Source of the DNA: DASSJT01 sp963715025
GTDB lineage: Bacteria; Actinomycetota; Actinomycetes; Actinomycetales; Dermatophilaceae
Direction of reading: 5' to 3'
DNA: 64,000 nucleotides
Assembly: GCA_963715025.1 (NCBI GenBank)
Contig: CAVQQQ010000009.1
Location: 248,001 to 312,000 of the forward strand
Below are positions 1-9,300 of the stretch, piece after piece; position 1 is the first letter of the stretch; each line of letters begins with the position of its first letter. The translations under genes were made by a program, and so were the position numbers. The notes under the pieces were generated by a model. That model was not told where the DNA came from. It searched no databases and was given only the letters and a program-made list of their open reading frames with translations.

Positions 1-243
1 CCGGGGAGCTCCCGGCTGCTGGGTGAGCAGGTCGCCACCACGATCGAGAGACTGCGTGCGCTCACGCTGCAGAAGCCGCCCGGACTCGCCGAGGCGATCG
101 ACTGGGTCGGTGCCCTGGAGCTGCTCGGCGTGCGCGCCTTGGACGCTGAGGCGATCGACCGCACCCTAGGGTCGGCGCTGAAGTACCAAGAGGACCAGCA
201 GGTGGCGCGCGCGGCGGGGCTCGCCAGCCTGGTCGCGGGATGA
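1..243 (+). CDS. MoxR-family AAA+ ATPase, C-terminal end (partial)
   Basis: The frame is open from the window edge to a TGA at 241-243 and gives the last 80 residues of a protein whose start lies outside. The segment contains the KPPGLAEAIDW motif followed by an LG-x-LKYQED stretch, as seen in the C-terminal lid of MoxR-type AAA+ ATPases of the CoxD class. The stop overlaps the start of the next gene, a CoxE-like VWA protein (ATGA at 240-243), which is the usual partner of these ATPases. By family knowledge such pairs act as chaperone-like machines that mature or insert metal cofactors into target enzymes. The target is not in this window. The Walker motifs are outside, so the call rests on the C-terminus and on context. 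Confidence 0.75.
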   Translation, partial: PGSSRLLGEQVATTIERLRALTLQKPPGLAEAIDWVGALELLGVRALDAEAIDRTLGSALKYQEDQQVARAAGLASLVAG

Positions 244-1442
244 CCTCGCCAGCTACCGTCCGGGCCGACGTGGCCAGCCTGGTGACGCTGTTCGGCCACG
301 AGCTGCATCGCGCGGGCGTGCCCGTCTCGACCGCCGAAATCGACTGCCTGGCCAGGGCTCTCGAACTGTGCAGGCCGGCAACCGTCGACGAGCTCTACTG
401 GTGTGCCAGGGTCAGCCTGCTGCGCTCCATCGATTCACTGGCACCGTTCGACGCCGTGTTCGCCATGGTCTTCCGCGGACTGGTCGACCTGGCCGAGTAC
501 CGAGGTCAGTCCGCACCCGCGCGCCCCACGGATGAAACGCGCCCCGGCCCCGCCAATGAGCAGCAGGCACCGGCGGCGTCAGCGGGGTCGATTCCGCGGG
601 CGTCAGCCGCGTCCGGCGACCAGCGCGGTTCCGCGACGCGTGCGCTGCGGGCGATAGCGAGCAGCGACGAGCGCCTGTCCCAGGCCGATTTCGGCCAGCT
701 GGACGAGGAAGAGCTCCGAGCCCTGGCGCCGCTCCTCCAGCGACTCGTCACCGCCATCCCCACCCGGCTCAGCCGCCGTCGCCACCAGTCCGCGCGGGGC
801 GACCTGCTGGATCTGCGTGCGACACTGCGGCGCAGCACGCGGTCGGGCGGCGACCCGTCTCGAGTGCTGCGCAGGTCGCGACGGCGCAAGCCACGACGCC
901 TAGTGGCGATGCTGGACATCTCGGGCTCGATGGAGCCGTACGCCCGCGCCTACCTCAACCTCCTCTGGGGCGCCGCTGCCAAGGCCGACGCCGAGGTGTT
1001 CGTTTTCGGCACCCGCCTGACCCGCCTGACCGTGCCACTGCGGCTTGGCGGCCCGGACCTGGCGCTGCGGCTCGCCGTCGCTGCAGTGCCCGACTGGGCT
1101 GGGGGGACCCGAATCGGCCACGCGCTGCGGCTCTTCATGGACCAGTACGGCCGACGCGGCATGGCGCACGGGTCGGTCGTCCTCATCGTTTCTGACGGCT
1201 GGGAGCGCGATGATCCCGAGGTGCTCAGGGCGCAGATGCGTTCACTCGCTCGCCGTGCCCACCGGGTGGTCTGGGTCAACCCCCGAGCGGCAGCGCCCGG
1301 CTTCGTACCGGAGACCGTCGGCATGACTGCCGCCCTGCCCTTTGTCGACGCCCTCGTCAGCGGCCACTCCGCGGAGGCGGTAGTCGACGTGCTCAAGGCG
1401 TCACGCGCTGTCGGCCGCTCGACATCGGGCCGACGAACCTGA
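240..1442 (+). CDS. CoxE-like VWA-domain protein
   Basis: This 400-residue protein has a variable, Ala/Pro-rich N-terminal half and a C-terminal von Willebrand A domain. The metal-ion-dependent adhesion site is visible as MLDISGSM near residues 223-230, followed by a TRIGHAL threonine motif and an IVSDGWERDD aspartate motif. An Arg-rich basic stretch (RRSRRRKPRR) precedes the domain, as in CoxE/YehP-type VWA proteins. The start overlaps the stop of the upstream MoxR ATPase by four bases, which suggests translational coupling. Together they probably form a MoxR-VWA cofactor-maturation or complex-remodelling pair. In carbon monoxide dehydrogenase clusters the homologues are CoxD and CoxE, but no dehydrogenase subunits are seen here. 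Confidence 0.85.
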   Translation: MTSPATVRADVASLVTLFGHELHRAGVPVSTAEIDCLARALELCRPATVDELYWCARVSLLRSIDSLAPFDAVFAMVFRGLVDLAEYRGQSAPARPTDETRPGPANEQQAPAASAGSIPRASAASGDQRGSATRALRAIASSDERLSQADFGQLDEEELRALAPLLQRLVTAIPTRLSRRRHQSARGDLLDLRATLRRSTRSGGDPSRVLRRSRRRKPRRLVAMLDISGSMEPYARAYLNLLWGAAAKADAEVFVFGTRLTRLTVPLRLGGPDLALRLAVAAVPDWAGGTRIGHALRLFMDQYGRRGMAHGSVVLIVSDGWERDDPEVLRAQMRSLARRAHRVVWVNPRAAAPGFVPETVGMTAALPFVDALVSGHSAEAVVDVLKASRAVGRSTSGRRT

Positions 1443-1673
1443 CTGATTGCCCGGGCTTGGTCCGTTGCCGACCCCGGCCGCGACTCGAGTGGGTATGCCG
1501 GTGAGCTCGCCTCGTGCGCGGCGTGACCCTCGCGCGTGGCGGACCCTGCGCATACCTCCCTCCACCTTTGGACGAGGTCATGGACCTCGGGCTGACTGCG
1601 GCACGTCCGCAGCCCGGACCTTGCGGAACCCCGGCTTCTCGGCCGCGGCGGGTCTGGCCCGCACACTGGTGTC

Positions 1674-2198
1674 GTGACGAAAGTCCGCGCCGTGGCGACC
1701 AGCGTCGCGTGGTTCTTGGTGGCCGGCGGGACCGGCGCGGTGCTGGTCCCGTGGTGGCTTACCGGATGGCGTGTCCGGCATCCGCTGCCCTGGCCTGCCG
1801 GTGTCCAGATAATCGGGGCGCTCTTGGTCGTCGCGGGCCTGCTGACAACCACGCTCGTCTTTGCTGAGTTCGTGCGCGCTGGTGGCACGCCGATGCCTGG
1901 CGCGATGACCGAGCGGCTCGTCGTGACGGGTATGAACCGATACGTCCGCAACCCCATCTATCTCGGTGCGCTCGCCATCTTCCTGGGCGAAGCGCTCGTG
2001 CTTGGCTGGCCCTCCCTGCTCTTGTACGCCGCTCTGGCCTGGGCGGCCACTGCCGCCTTCGTGCACTGGTATGAAGAACCCGCACTGCTTCGTCGCTTCG
2101 GCGCGGAATATGAAACGTACCGGCGCCACGTCCGCGCATGGAGACCACGACTCAGCCCCTGGTCACCCCAATGCCCACGCAACAATCCGTCTCCTTGA
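1674..2198 (+). CDS. Isoprenylcysteine methyltransferase-family membrane protein
   Basis: The 174-residue product starts at a GTG and has about four hydrophobic segments. The conserved motif RYVRNPIYLGAL near residue 87, followed later by a YEEPALLRRFGAEYETYRRHV segment (residues ~130-150), matches the ICMT/PEMT phospholipid-methyltransferase superfamily, in which these elements form the SAM-binding region and the C-terminal cytosolic helix. Bacterial members methylate lipids or are of unknown substrate, so no substrate is assigned. The 231 bp upstream separates it from the VWA gene and shows no coding signal. The C-terminal 12 residues are Pro/Ser/Asn-rich and probably unstructured. Confidence 0.8.
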   Translation: MTKVRAVATSVAWFLVAGGTGAVLVPWWLTGWRVRHPLPWPAGVQIIGALLVVAGLLTTTLVFAEFVRAGGTPMPGAMTERLVVTGMNRYVRNPIYLGALAIFLGEALVLGWPSLLLYAALAWAATAAFVHWYEEPALLRRFGAEYETYRRHVRAWRPRLSPWSPQCPRNNPSP

Positions 2199-2378
2199 CG
2201 GCTCGCCCTGCCGGCTTCCCTCGCAGGGCGGCGCTGTTGCTGTCGGCGCATCTGCGGCGCGCCCATCGGCGACCCACGCTCGAGCCGCTGGCGCAGAACG
2301 ACCGCGATGGGCGCGCCGCAACCTGCCTGCCCGCCCGGGGGCCGGTTCGCACTCAGGTGTACGGCGCATCATGTCCTC

Positions 2379-3170
2379 GTGCTGTCCCACCTCGCGCCCG
2401 CCCGGCGCCGGCTGGTGCTGGGCGTCGGCGCCCTGCTCATCGCCGTGCTCGCCACGGGGGGAGTGCTGTCGCTGCGGAGCGACACTCACGAGGCCGTCGA
2501 CCAGGCCCGGCCGGGACCGGTCCTGCTGGTGCCGGGGTACGGCGGGTCCGTCGCCTCGTTGTCCTCGCTGAGAGCTACCCTGCGGGCGGCCGGTCGCGAT
2601 GTCACGGTCGTCGGGCTCCCCGACCGGGCACTCGGTGACCTCGCGGACCAGGCCCGGGTGCTCGGGAGCGCCGTCGACGCGGCACTGGCGCGCACCGGCG
2701 CCGACTCGGTGGACGTCCTGGGCTACTCCGCCGGCGGGGTGGTCGCAAGGATCTGGGTGATCGAGGAAGGAGGCGCTGGCCGGGTCCGTCGCCTCGTGAC
2801 GCTCGGGTCACCCAACCACGGGACCGACCTGGCAGAGCTCGGGGCACTCGTCCAGGGCACCTGCTCGGTGGCCTGCCAGCAGTTGTCGCCCACAAGCCCT
2901 GTGCTGGCCCGGCTGAACGCCGAACCGCTCCCGCCGGGTCCGGAGTACCTCTCGCTGTGGACGACCCGGGACGACGTCGTGCTCCCCCCCGACTCGGCCA
3001 TCATCGCCGGGGTGTCCAGCCCCTCCCTGCAAAGCATCTGTGTGGACTCGCAGGTGCGGCACAGCGGCCTGCCGGACGACCCGCTCGTGCAGCGACTGGT
3101 CGCGGAGGCGTTCGGGTCGGGGATGGTACCCACGTGGGGGCCGGGGGACTGCACACGGCTGCGCTCGTGA
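2379..3170 (+). CDS. Secreted or membrane-anchored triacylglycerol lipase-like alpha/beta hydrolase
   Basis: I chose the GTG at 2379 because the residues after it form a short basic segment (HLAPARRR) and one hydrophobic helix (LVLGVGALLIAVLATGGV), as in a signal anchor or signal peptide. An open frame extends upstream to 2307 but that part does not look like a protein start. The mature part shows the oxyanion motif LLVPGYGGS, the nucleophile elbow GYSAGG and the TLGSPNHGTDLAE segment typical of actinobacterial LipA/EstA-like lipases. The family hydrolyses ester bonds of lipids outside the cytoplasm. The cysteine pair in GTCSVACQQ is probably a disulfide. Neighbours give no clear pathway. Confidence 0.8.
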   Translation: MLSHLAPARRRLVLGVGALLIAVLATGGVLSLRSDTHEAVDQARPGPVLLVPGYGGSVASLSSLRATLRAAGRDVTVVGLPDRALGDLADQARVLGSAVDAALARTGADSVDVLGYSAGGVVARIWVIEEGGAGRVRRLVTLGSPNHGTDLAELGALVQGTCSVACQQLSPTSPVLARLNAEPLPPGPEYLSLWTTRDDVVLPPDSAIIAGVSSPSLQSICVDSQVRHSGLPDDPLVQRLVAEAFGSGMVPTWGPGDCTRLRS

Positions 3171-3207
3171 CGCTCGCCTGGAGAGCCGGGGCCGAGCCAG
3201 TGGGGGG

Positions 3208-4020
3208 TCAGCTTGTGATGTCCTTCGTCGCGAAGTTGGCCCACGCCGCCCCCAGCAGGACCACGACATACACCGCCTGCAACCCCGCGCCCCTCTCGAG
3301 GTTGCTCCACAGGATGGGGTCGCGGTAGAGGTCGACGAACGACAGCCAGTAGCGCGTCGGCAGGTAGGGCTGGAGCGGCCGGGCTGCGTCCACGGTGAGC
3401 AGCAGCGAGGACCCGATGAGGAAGGCCAGGGCACCGAGGCTCGCCGACTGAGGTGCGTCGCTCAGGGTCGACAGGAACAACGCCATGGCGGCCACCCCGA
3501 GCATGGAGAAGGCGATGAAGGAGATGGCCACAGCGGTGCGCCAGCCGACCTGCGACGGCGTCAGCACTGTTCCGGACACGCTCACCATCGCCTGCGACAG
3601 CGGCGCGTCGCCCAACAGCAGCCGCCCGACGACGAAGCCGATCGCCGCCACGCTGGCGACCGCGGCGACCACGAAGGCCGCCACAGCCACGAGCTTGCGC
3701 AGGAGGAGGCGGGTGCGTCCGACGGGCCGCACCAGGAGGTAGCGCAGCGTCCCGGCCTGGGCCTCGCCGGCCACGCTCTCCCCGGCCACCACGGCCACCG
3801 CGACGGGCAGGAACAAGGGCAGCACGATGGCCAGCGCCGCAACGGCGAACAGCGACCCGTTGGCGGTCACCGCGGACAGGAATGCCGGACCCTGTCCAGG
3901 GCGCGGCGCAATCCGCGTCCATGCGAGCAGCGCGGCGACGACGGTGGGCAGCAGGTTGAGCAGGGTGATCGCGAGCCACGTGCGGCGACGGCCGAACAGC
4001 TTGAGCAGCTCAACCCTCAT
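3208..4020 (-). CDS. ABC-2 type transporter permease
   Basis: The 270-residue membrane protein starts at the ATG whose A overlaps the TGA of the ATPase gene (TGATG), so the two are probably translationally coupled. It begins MRVELLKLFGRRRTW, the basic cytoplasmic start usual for ABC-2 permeases, and has about six hydrophobic segments. The loop GEAQAGTLRYLLVRPVGRTR (residues ~85-105) is the characteristic ABC-2 coupling-helix region. The frame is open further upstream (to 4332), but that stretch overlaps the ATPase gene and is a shadow. It is the third gene of the operon 4943-6055, 4020-4946, 3208-4020. The exported substrate is not known; such small exporters often confer antibiotic or peptide export. 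Confidence 0.9.
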   Translation of the reverse strand: MRVELLKLFGRRRTWLAITLLNLLPTVVAALLAWTRIAPRPGQGPAFLSAVTANGSLFAVAALAIVLPLFLPVAVAVVAGESVAGEAQAGTLRYLLVRPVGRTRLLLRKLVAVAAFVVAAVASVAAIGFVVGRLLLGDAPLSQAMVSVSGTVLTPSQVGWRTAVAISFIAFSMLGVAAMALFLSTLSDAPQSASLGALAFLIGSSLLLTVDAARPLQPYLPTRYWLSFVDLYRDPILWSNLERGAGLQAVYVVVLLGAAWANFATKDITS

Positions 4021-4946
4021 CAGCGAGGCACCTCCCCGGCCGCCCGGGCGCTGGTCCGCTCGAAGATGACATCCTCGAGGGTGCGTCGCTCGGCGTCCAG
4101 GACGCGCACGCGCACCCCGGCGGCGACGAGGCGGGTGTTGAGCTCCGCAGGATCGGCGACCCGGACGAGCAGCCGGTCGCCGTCGCGGTGCTCCACGCTG
4201 CCATCCAGGAGCCCCACTGCGACATCTGCATCGGGTGTCTCGACCAGCGTCCTGCCGGTCGGTGCGCGCAGCGCCGACAGGTCCTCCTGGATGACGAGCC
4301 GGCCACGGTCGAGCAGCCCCACCCGGGTGCACAACTGGTCGACCTCGGCCAGCAGGTGGCTCGACAGGAAGATCGTCGTGCCGTCGGCGTGCAGGCGCTG
4401 CAGGAGCTCCCGGATCTCGCGGATGCCCTGGGGGTCCAGTCCGTTGGTCGGCTCGTCGAGGACGAGCAGCTCAGGCTGGCGTAGCAGTGCGCCCGCCAGA
4501 CCCAGCCGCTGGCGCATGCCCGAGGAGTATGCGGACACCGGACGTCGGCCGACGGCGCCGAGGCCGACGAGCTCGAGTGCCTCGCGCACCCGCCGCGAGC
4601 GGTCGCGCCGGCCTCCGCCGACGGTCCCCCGCGGGAAGGGTCCGCTCGCGTCGAGGAGGGCGAGGTTGGCGCGCCCCGAGAGATGCGCGTATGCCGCCGG
4701 GCCCTCGACCAGCGCACCCACCGCCGGGAGCACGTCCGCGGCGGCCTTGGGCATGGGCTGACCGAGAACCTCGATGGTCCCGAATGTGGGGAGCACGAGC
4801 CCGAGCAGGCAACGCACGGTGGTGGTCTTGCCCGATCCGTTCGCGCCGAGGAATCCGTAGATGTCACCGGCGCGCACGTCCAGCGCCACCGCGTCAACCG
4901 CGGTCACGGTCCGGAACCGCTTGGTCAGGCCCTCGGTGCGGATCAC
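4020..4946 (-). CDS. ABC transporter ATP-binding protein
   Basis: The 308-residue ATPase starts at a GTG (4946) overlapping the stop of the upstream gene by GTGA. Walker A is GANGSGKTT (residues ~34-42), the signature is YSSGMRQRL, Walker B is LLVLDEPTNGLDP, and the H-loop lies in FLSSHLLAEV. The C-terminal 80 residues form the small regulatory domain seen in DrrA/NatA-like ATPases of ABC-2 exporters. It pairs with the permease encoded immediately downstream with a one-base overlap. An open frame runs far upstream through the neighbouring gene, but the ATPase domain starts exactly at the chosen GTG. Confidence 0.95.
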   Translation of the reverse strand: MIRTEGLTKRFRTVTAVDAVALDVRAGDIYGFLGANGSGKTTTVRCLLGLVLPTFGTIEVLGQPMPKAAADVLPAVGALVEGPAAYAHLSGRANLALLDASGPFPRGTVGGGRRDRSRRVREALELVGLGAVGRRPVSAYSSGMRQRLGLAGALLRQPELLVLDEPTNGLDPQGIREIRELLQRLHADGTTIFLSSHLLAEVDQLCTRVGLLDRGRLVIQEDLSALRAPTGRTLVETPDADVAVGLLDGSVEHRDGDRLLVRVADPAELNTRLVAAGVRVRVLDAERRTLEDVIFERTSARAAGEVPR

Positions 4947-6055
4947 CGGGCGCTCCCCAGGGTAGACGCGAGCTCGGTGGCCGCCCGCGCCAGGCCCTCC
5001 CGCGTGACCGTGCCGGTGACGAGCCAGTCCTGGCCGGTCGCCGCGTGGTCGGTCAGCAGCAGGGCGACGGGGCCGACCGACACCTCGAGGCCCTCGGGCA
5101 GTGCGGTGACGCCGATGGCCACGCGGAGCTGGTCCCGCAGCGACCTGGCCAGCCGGGGGGGCAGGGCAGCGACGACCAGCCGGGTGACGCCGTGCCCGTA
5201 CTGACCGACGGCGTCGAGGCCCGCGGGAGACGCTGTCCGCGGGAAGCCCAGCAGCTCCTCGGGCGGCTCGGCCGGGGAGAACCGACGCAAGAGACCGACA
5301 ACGTCCCGGCGCGTGCCGGTTCTCACTCGGGACCCAGGGGTCGGCTGAAACTCGATGTCCCGCGCCGACGGTGTCCCGGGCGTGAAGTCGAGGAAGGTGC
5401 TGGACATGGCCGCGACCCCCGCGGCGCGGCCGAAGACCCCGAGGCGGACCGGGATCCCCGAGGCCCGGTCCGCCCAGACGTCGACGCGAGCGATGCTCGA
5501 CAGCGGCGCGGAAGGGCGTAACCGCAGACCGTCGGCAACACGTCCGGCCACCCGGAGTGCAGGGAGCCGCGTGACCTGGGCAGGATCCGCGTCCGCGAGG
5601 AGCCGGGCGGCGAGCCCGGGAGGGAGGACGTCGGTATCCTCGGGGAGCCGGACCTCTCCGGGACGGTCGGCCACCGCCCGCGTCACTTGGTTGTCCTCGA
5701 AGTCCCAGACCCACACGCCCTGCGGGGAGGTTCGCGTGCTCCGCTCACCGGTCGGGCTCAGCGTGTCGATCCGCCAGTTGTCCGCCGCGCGCCACCAGAC
5801 GCGCAGCTGGGTGCGGCCCCCGAGCAGCGTGGCGACCGCGTCGAACTGATCGGACACCGGGAGGGCCAGGGAGCCGGTGGACTCGACGTACCCGGCGTAG
5901 GGGTCCGACCACGAGGTGCGCATGCGTGCAAGGAGCGCGGCTGCCGACGTGTCGCCGCGCGCACCCGGGACGGGCAACGCCCGCACGACCTCTGGCATCA
6001 CGGCAAGCGCCACCACGGCGGCGACGACGATGGTCCAGCGGAGTGACCGCGTCAC
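4943..6055 (-). CDS. RseB/LolA-like secreted lipid-binding or sigma-regulatory protein
   Basis: The 370-residue product starts with MTRSLR and one hydrophobic segment (WTIVVAAVVALAVMPEVV), which looks like a signal peptide or anchor with no lipobox cysteine. The following residues have the pattern of the MucB/RseB N-terminal domain: a substrate strand (YVESTGSLALP), WRIDTLSPTGERS, and VWVWDFEDNQVTRAV, which fits a LolA/RseB half-barrel. It is the first gene of an operon with an ABC ATPase and permease, overlapping the ATPase start by four bases. By analogy it may deliver or sense a lipid or peptide handled by the exporter, but that is inference. The family call is from the fold-like pattern and is moderately sure. 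Confidence 0.65.
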   Translation of the reverse strand: MTRSLRWTIVVAAVVALAVMPEVVRALPVPGARGDTSAAALLARMRTSWSDPYAGYVESTGSLALPVSDQFDAVATLLGGRTQLRVWWRAADNWRIDTLSPTGERSTRTSPQGVWVWDFEDNQVTRAVADRPGEVRLPEDTDVLPPGLAARLLADADPAQVTRLPALRVAGRVADGLRLRPSAPLSSIARVDVWADRASGIPVRLGVFGRAAGVAAMSSTFLDFTPGTPSARDIEFQPTPGSRVRTGTRRDVVGLLRRFSPAEPPEELLGFPRTASPAGLDAVGQYGHGVTRLVVAALPPRLARSLRDQLRVAIGVTALPEGLEVSVGPVALLLTDHAATGQDWLVTGTVTREGLARAATELASTLGSAR

Positions 6056-6303
6056 CTCGTCAAACTACGTCAGCGGAAGCGTCGTGAGCCCGGGCCGCCG
6101 TCAATCCGTAATAACTCACGGGCGCTGTGGTCCACGAGGGGCGGTCCGGGCTCGGCGGCATACCGGAAGGCAGGCAGCCCGGTGCCGTGTCGGCTCGGGG
6201 CTGGCCTGGGGACTTGCCCATATTCACATCCGGCGTTGACCGGTGCGCGGGATACTGCGCTTGTGAGCGGGCACCACCCGGGGGCCGGTCAGCGGGGCAG
6301 GCA

Positions 6304-9300
6304 GTGAGCCTGCTGCGTGGCGACAGGGCGCCGCCGCCCAGGACGCTGGTCGACATCTTCAGGGAGACCGCCAGCGACTGCGCCGAGCACCCGGCTCTGG
6401 ACAACGGGGTCGACGTGCTGACGTACGCCGAGCTGGCGGAGGCGGCTGATGGGGTTGCCGCCGAGCTCAGCGCGCTGGGTGTGGGCCTGGGCGACCGGGT
6501 CGGGGTTCGCCTGCGCTCCGGGACGATCGATCTGTACACCGCCATCCTCGGGGTCCTGGTGGCGGGCGCGGCGTACGTGCCGTTGGACGCCGACGATCCC
6601 GACGAGCGGGCGCGCACCGTGTTCGGGGAGGCGCACGTCGCGGCCGTTATCGGCGACGACCTGGAGATCACCCGGGTGCCGGGTGGGGATCCCAGACCCG
6701 CCGAGCCGGTCGATCCCCAGCCAGGGTACGACGCGTGGATCATCTTCACCTCTGGCTCCACCGGCGTCCCCAAGGGCGTCGCGGTCTCCCACCGCTCCGC
6801 CGCGGGGTTCGTGGACGCCGAGTCCCGGCTCTTCCTCCAGGGCCGCCCCATCGGCGTGGGAGACCGGGTCATGGCTGGCCTGTCGGTTGCCTTCGACGCA
6901 TCATGCGAGGAGATGTGGCTCGCGTGGCGCTATGGCGCCTGCCTGGTGCCGGCGCCGCGCTCACTGGTCCGCAGTGGGATGGATCTCGGCCCCTGGCTCG
7001 TGGCCAACGAGATCACCGTCGTCTCCACCGTGCCGACCCTGGTGGCGCTCTGGCCGACCGAAGCCCTCGCCGACGTCCGGTTGCTGATCCTGGGCGGTGA
7101 GGTCTGCCCCCCGGAGATCGGGGCGCGGCTGGCGTCGGCCGAGCGCGAGGTCTGGAACACCTACGGTCCCACCGAGGCCACGGTGGTCGCCTGCGCCGCC
7201 CGGCTCGACGGTCAGGCACCGGTCCGAATCGGCCTGCCCCTGGACGGCTGGGACCTCGCCGTGGTCGACGCCGACGGCAGGCACGTCGCGTCCGGGGAGA
7301 CCGGGGAGCTGATCATCGGCGGCATCGGGCTGGCGCGATACCTCGACCCCGACAAGGATGCCGAGAAGTACGCGCCGATGCCGGGACTCGGCTGGGAGCG
7401 GGCCTACCGCAGCGGCGACATGGTTCGCTACGACGAGGAGGGGCTGGTCTTCGCAGGTCGCGCCGACGATCAGGTCAAGGTCGGCGGTCGGCGCATCGAA
7501 CTCGGCGAGATCGACAGCGCCCTGCTCTCGCTGCCCGGTGTCACCGGGGCAGCGGCCGCGGTCCGCCGCACCGGGTCCGGCAACGCCACCCTGGTCGGCT
7601 ACGTCGCCTTGTCCGACGGGTTCGACCTCCACGCGTCGCTCGAGGCCATGCGTGACCGTCTGCCCAGGCCTCTGGTGCCCCGGCTCGCGCAGGTTGACGC
7701 GCTGCCGACGCGCACATCCGGCAAGATCGACCGCGACGCGCTGCCATGGCCGGTGCCCACCCTCGGCGCCGCGCACGCGGAGCCCCTGGAGCTCAGCGGC
7801 ACGGCGGCGTGGCTGCAGGAGCTCTGGCTGGAGATCCTCGGTGCGGTCGTGACGGACCTGTCCGACGACTTCTTCGAGGTGGGAGGGGGCAGCCTTGCCG
7901 CCGCCCACCTGGTCTCCCGGCTGCGTGAGAGGTTCCCCGAGGTCACCGTGGCGGACATCTACGAGCAGCCGAGGTTCGGAGCCATGGCGGCCGCGCTCGA
8001 CGACATGGCGGCACCCGCCGCGGTCTCGAACCGGACCGTGCGACCGGTGCCGCTGAAGGCCCAAGCCGGTCAGGTGGCGTTCACCGTTCTGATCCGCGGC
8101 CTGACCGGACTGCGCTGGGTCGCGTGGGTCGCAGCGGGGAACACCATCGCGGCCTCCTGGCTCGGGGTGGACTGGCTGCCAACGGCGCCCTGGTGGGCCA
8201 TCGCCGTCGGGTGGCTGCTTCTGGTCATCTCGCCTGGGCGGATGCTCCTCACGGTGGTGGGGGCCCGACTGCTGCTGCGGGGCATCGCCCCAGGGGCGTA
8301 CCCCCGTGGTGGGCGGGTGCACCTGCGCGTCTGGGCCGCCGAGCGGCTCGCCGACGAGATGGGGGCGGCCAACATCGCCGGCGCACCCTGGATGCGCGTC
8401 TACGCCCGCGCCCTGGGGGGCAGGGTCGGCAGGCACGTCGACCTGCACGCGATACCTCCGGTCACCGGGATGCTCACGCTCGGCGATGAGTGCTCCATCG
8501 AGCCCGAGGTGGATCTCAGCGGGCACTGGCTCGATGGCGACATCCTGCACCTGGGGGCCGTGGCAGTGGGGAAGCGCGCCCGCGTGGGTGCCCGCAGCAT
8601 GCTCTGCCCGGGCGCCTCGATCGGGGCCGGTGCCGAGCTCGCGCCCGGCTCGGCGGTCTTCGGAGAGATTCCGGCCGGGGAGTCGTGGGCCGGTGCCCCC
8701 GCTCGGCGCACCGGCCGGGCCCGGGGTCCGTGGGGCGATGCGCGGCCGGACAACCGCCCGGCGTGGCTGGTGGCGTATGCCGCGATGGCCGTCCTCATCG
8801 CCATGCTGCCGATGCTCGCTGTCCTCGCCGGCCTGGCGGCGGTGTGGCCGTGGCTGGGCGACGCCGGGTCCCTGGCGGACGCTGCCCGCAGCGCGGCGCC
8901 GTGCCTCCCGCTCGCGGCCATGGTCGGTCTGTACTCGCTGGCTGTGATGGTCTGGGCGCTCGTGCGCCTCCTGGGCCTGGGTCTGTCCGCCGGCCACCAC
9001 CCGATCCATGGGAGGCAGGCGTGGCAGGCCTGGTCGATCATCCGCCTGCTGGACGAGGCGCGCACGTGGCTCTTCCCGCTGTACTCCAGCACCCTCACAC
9101 CCGCTTGGCTGCGGGCCCTCGGGGCGCGGATCGGGGCGGAGGTCGAGGCCTCTACGGTGCTGCTCATCCCGAAGCTGACCACCGTGAACGACGGTGCGTT
9201 TCTGGCCGACGACACCCTCCTGGGAGGCTACGAGCTGGGCGGCGGATGGCTGCGCATCGAGCAGGTCAAGGTCGGCAAGCACGCGTTCGTGGGCAACTCC

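Noticed and set aside
6200..6290. Promoter TTGACC...GATACT before the synthetase gene
   Set aside because: The spacing between the two hexamers is only about nine bases, far from the usual 16-18, so I do not claim it.
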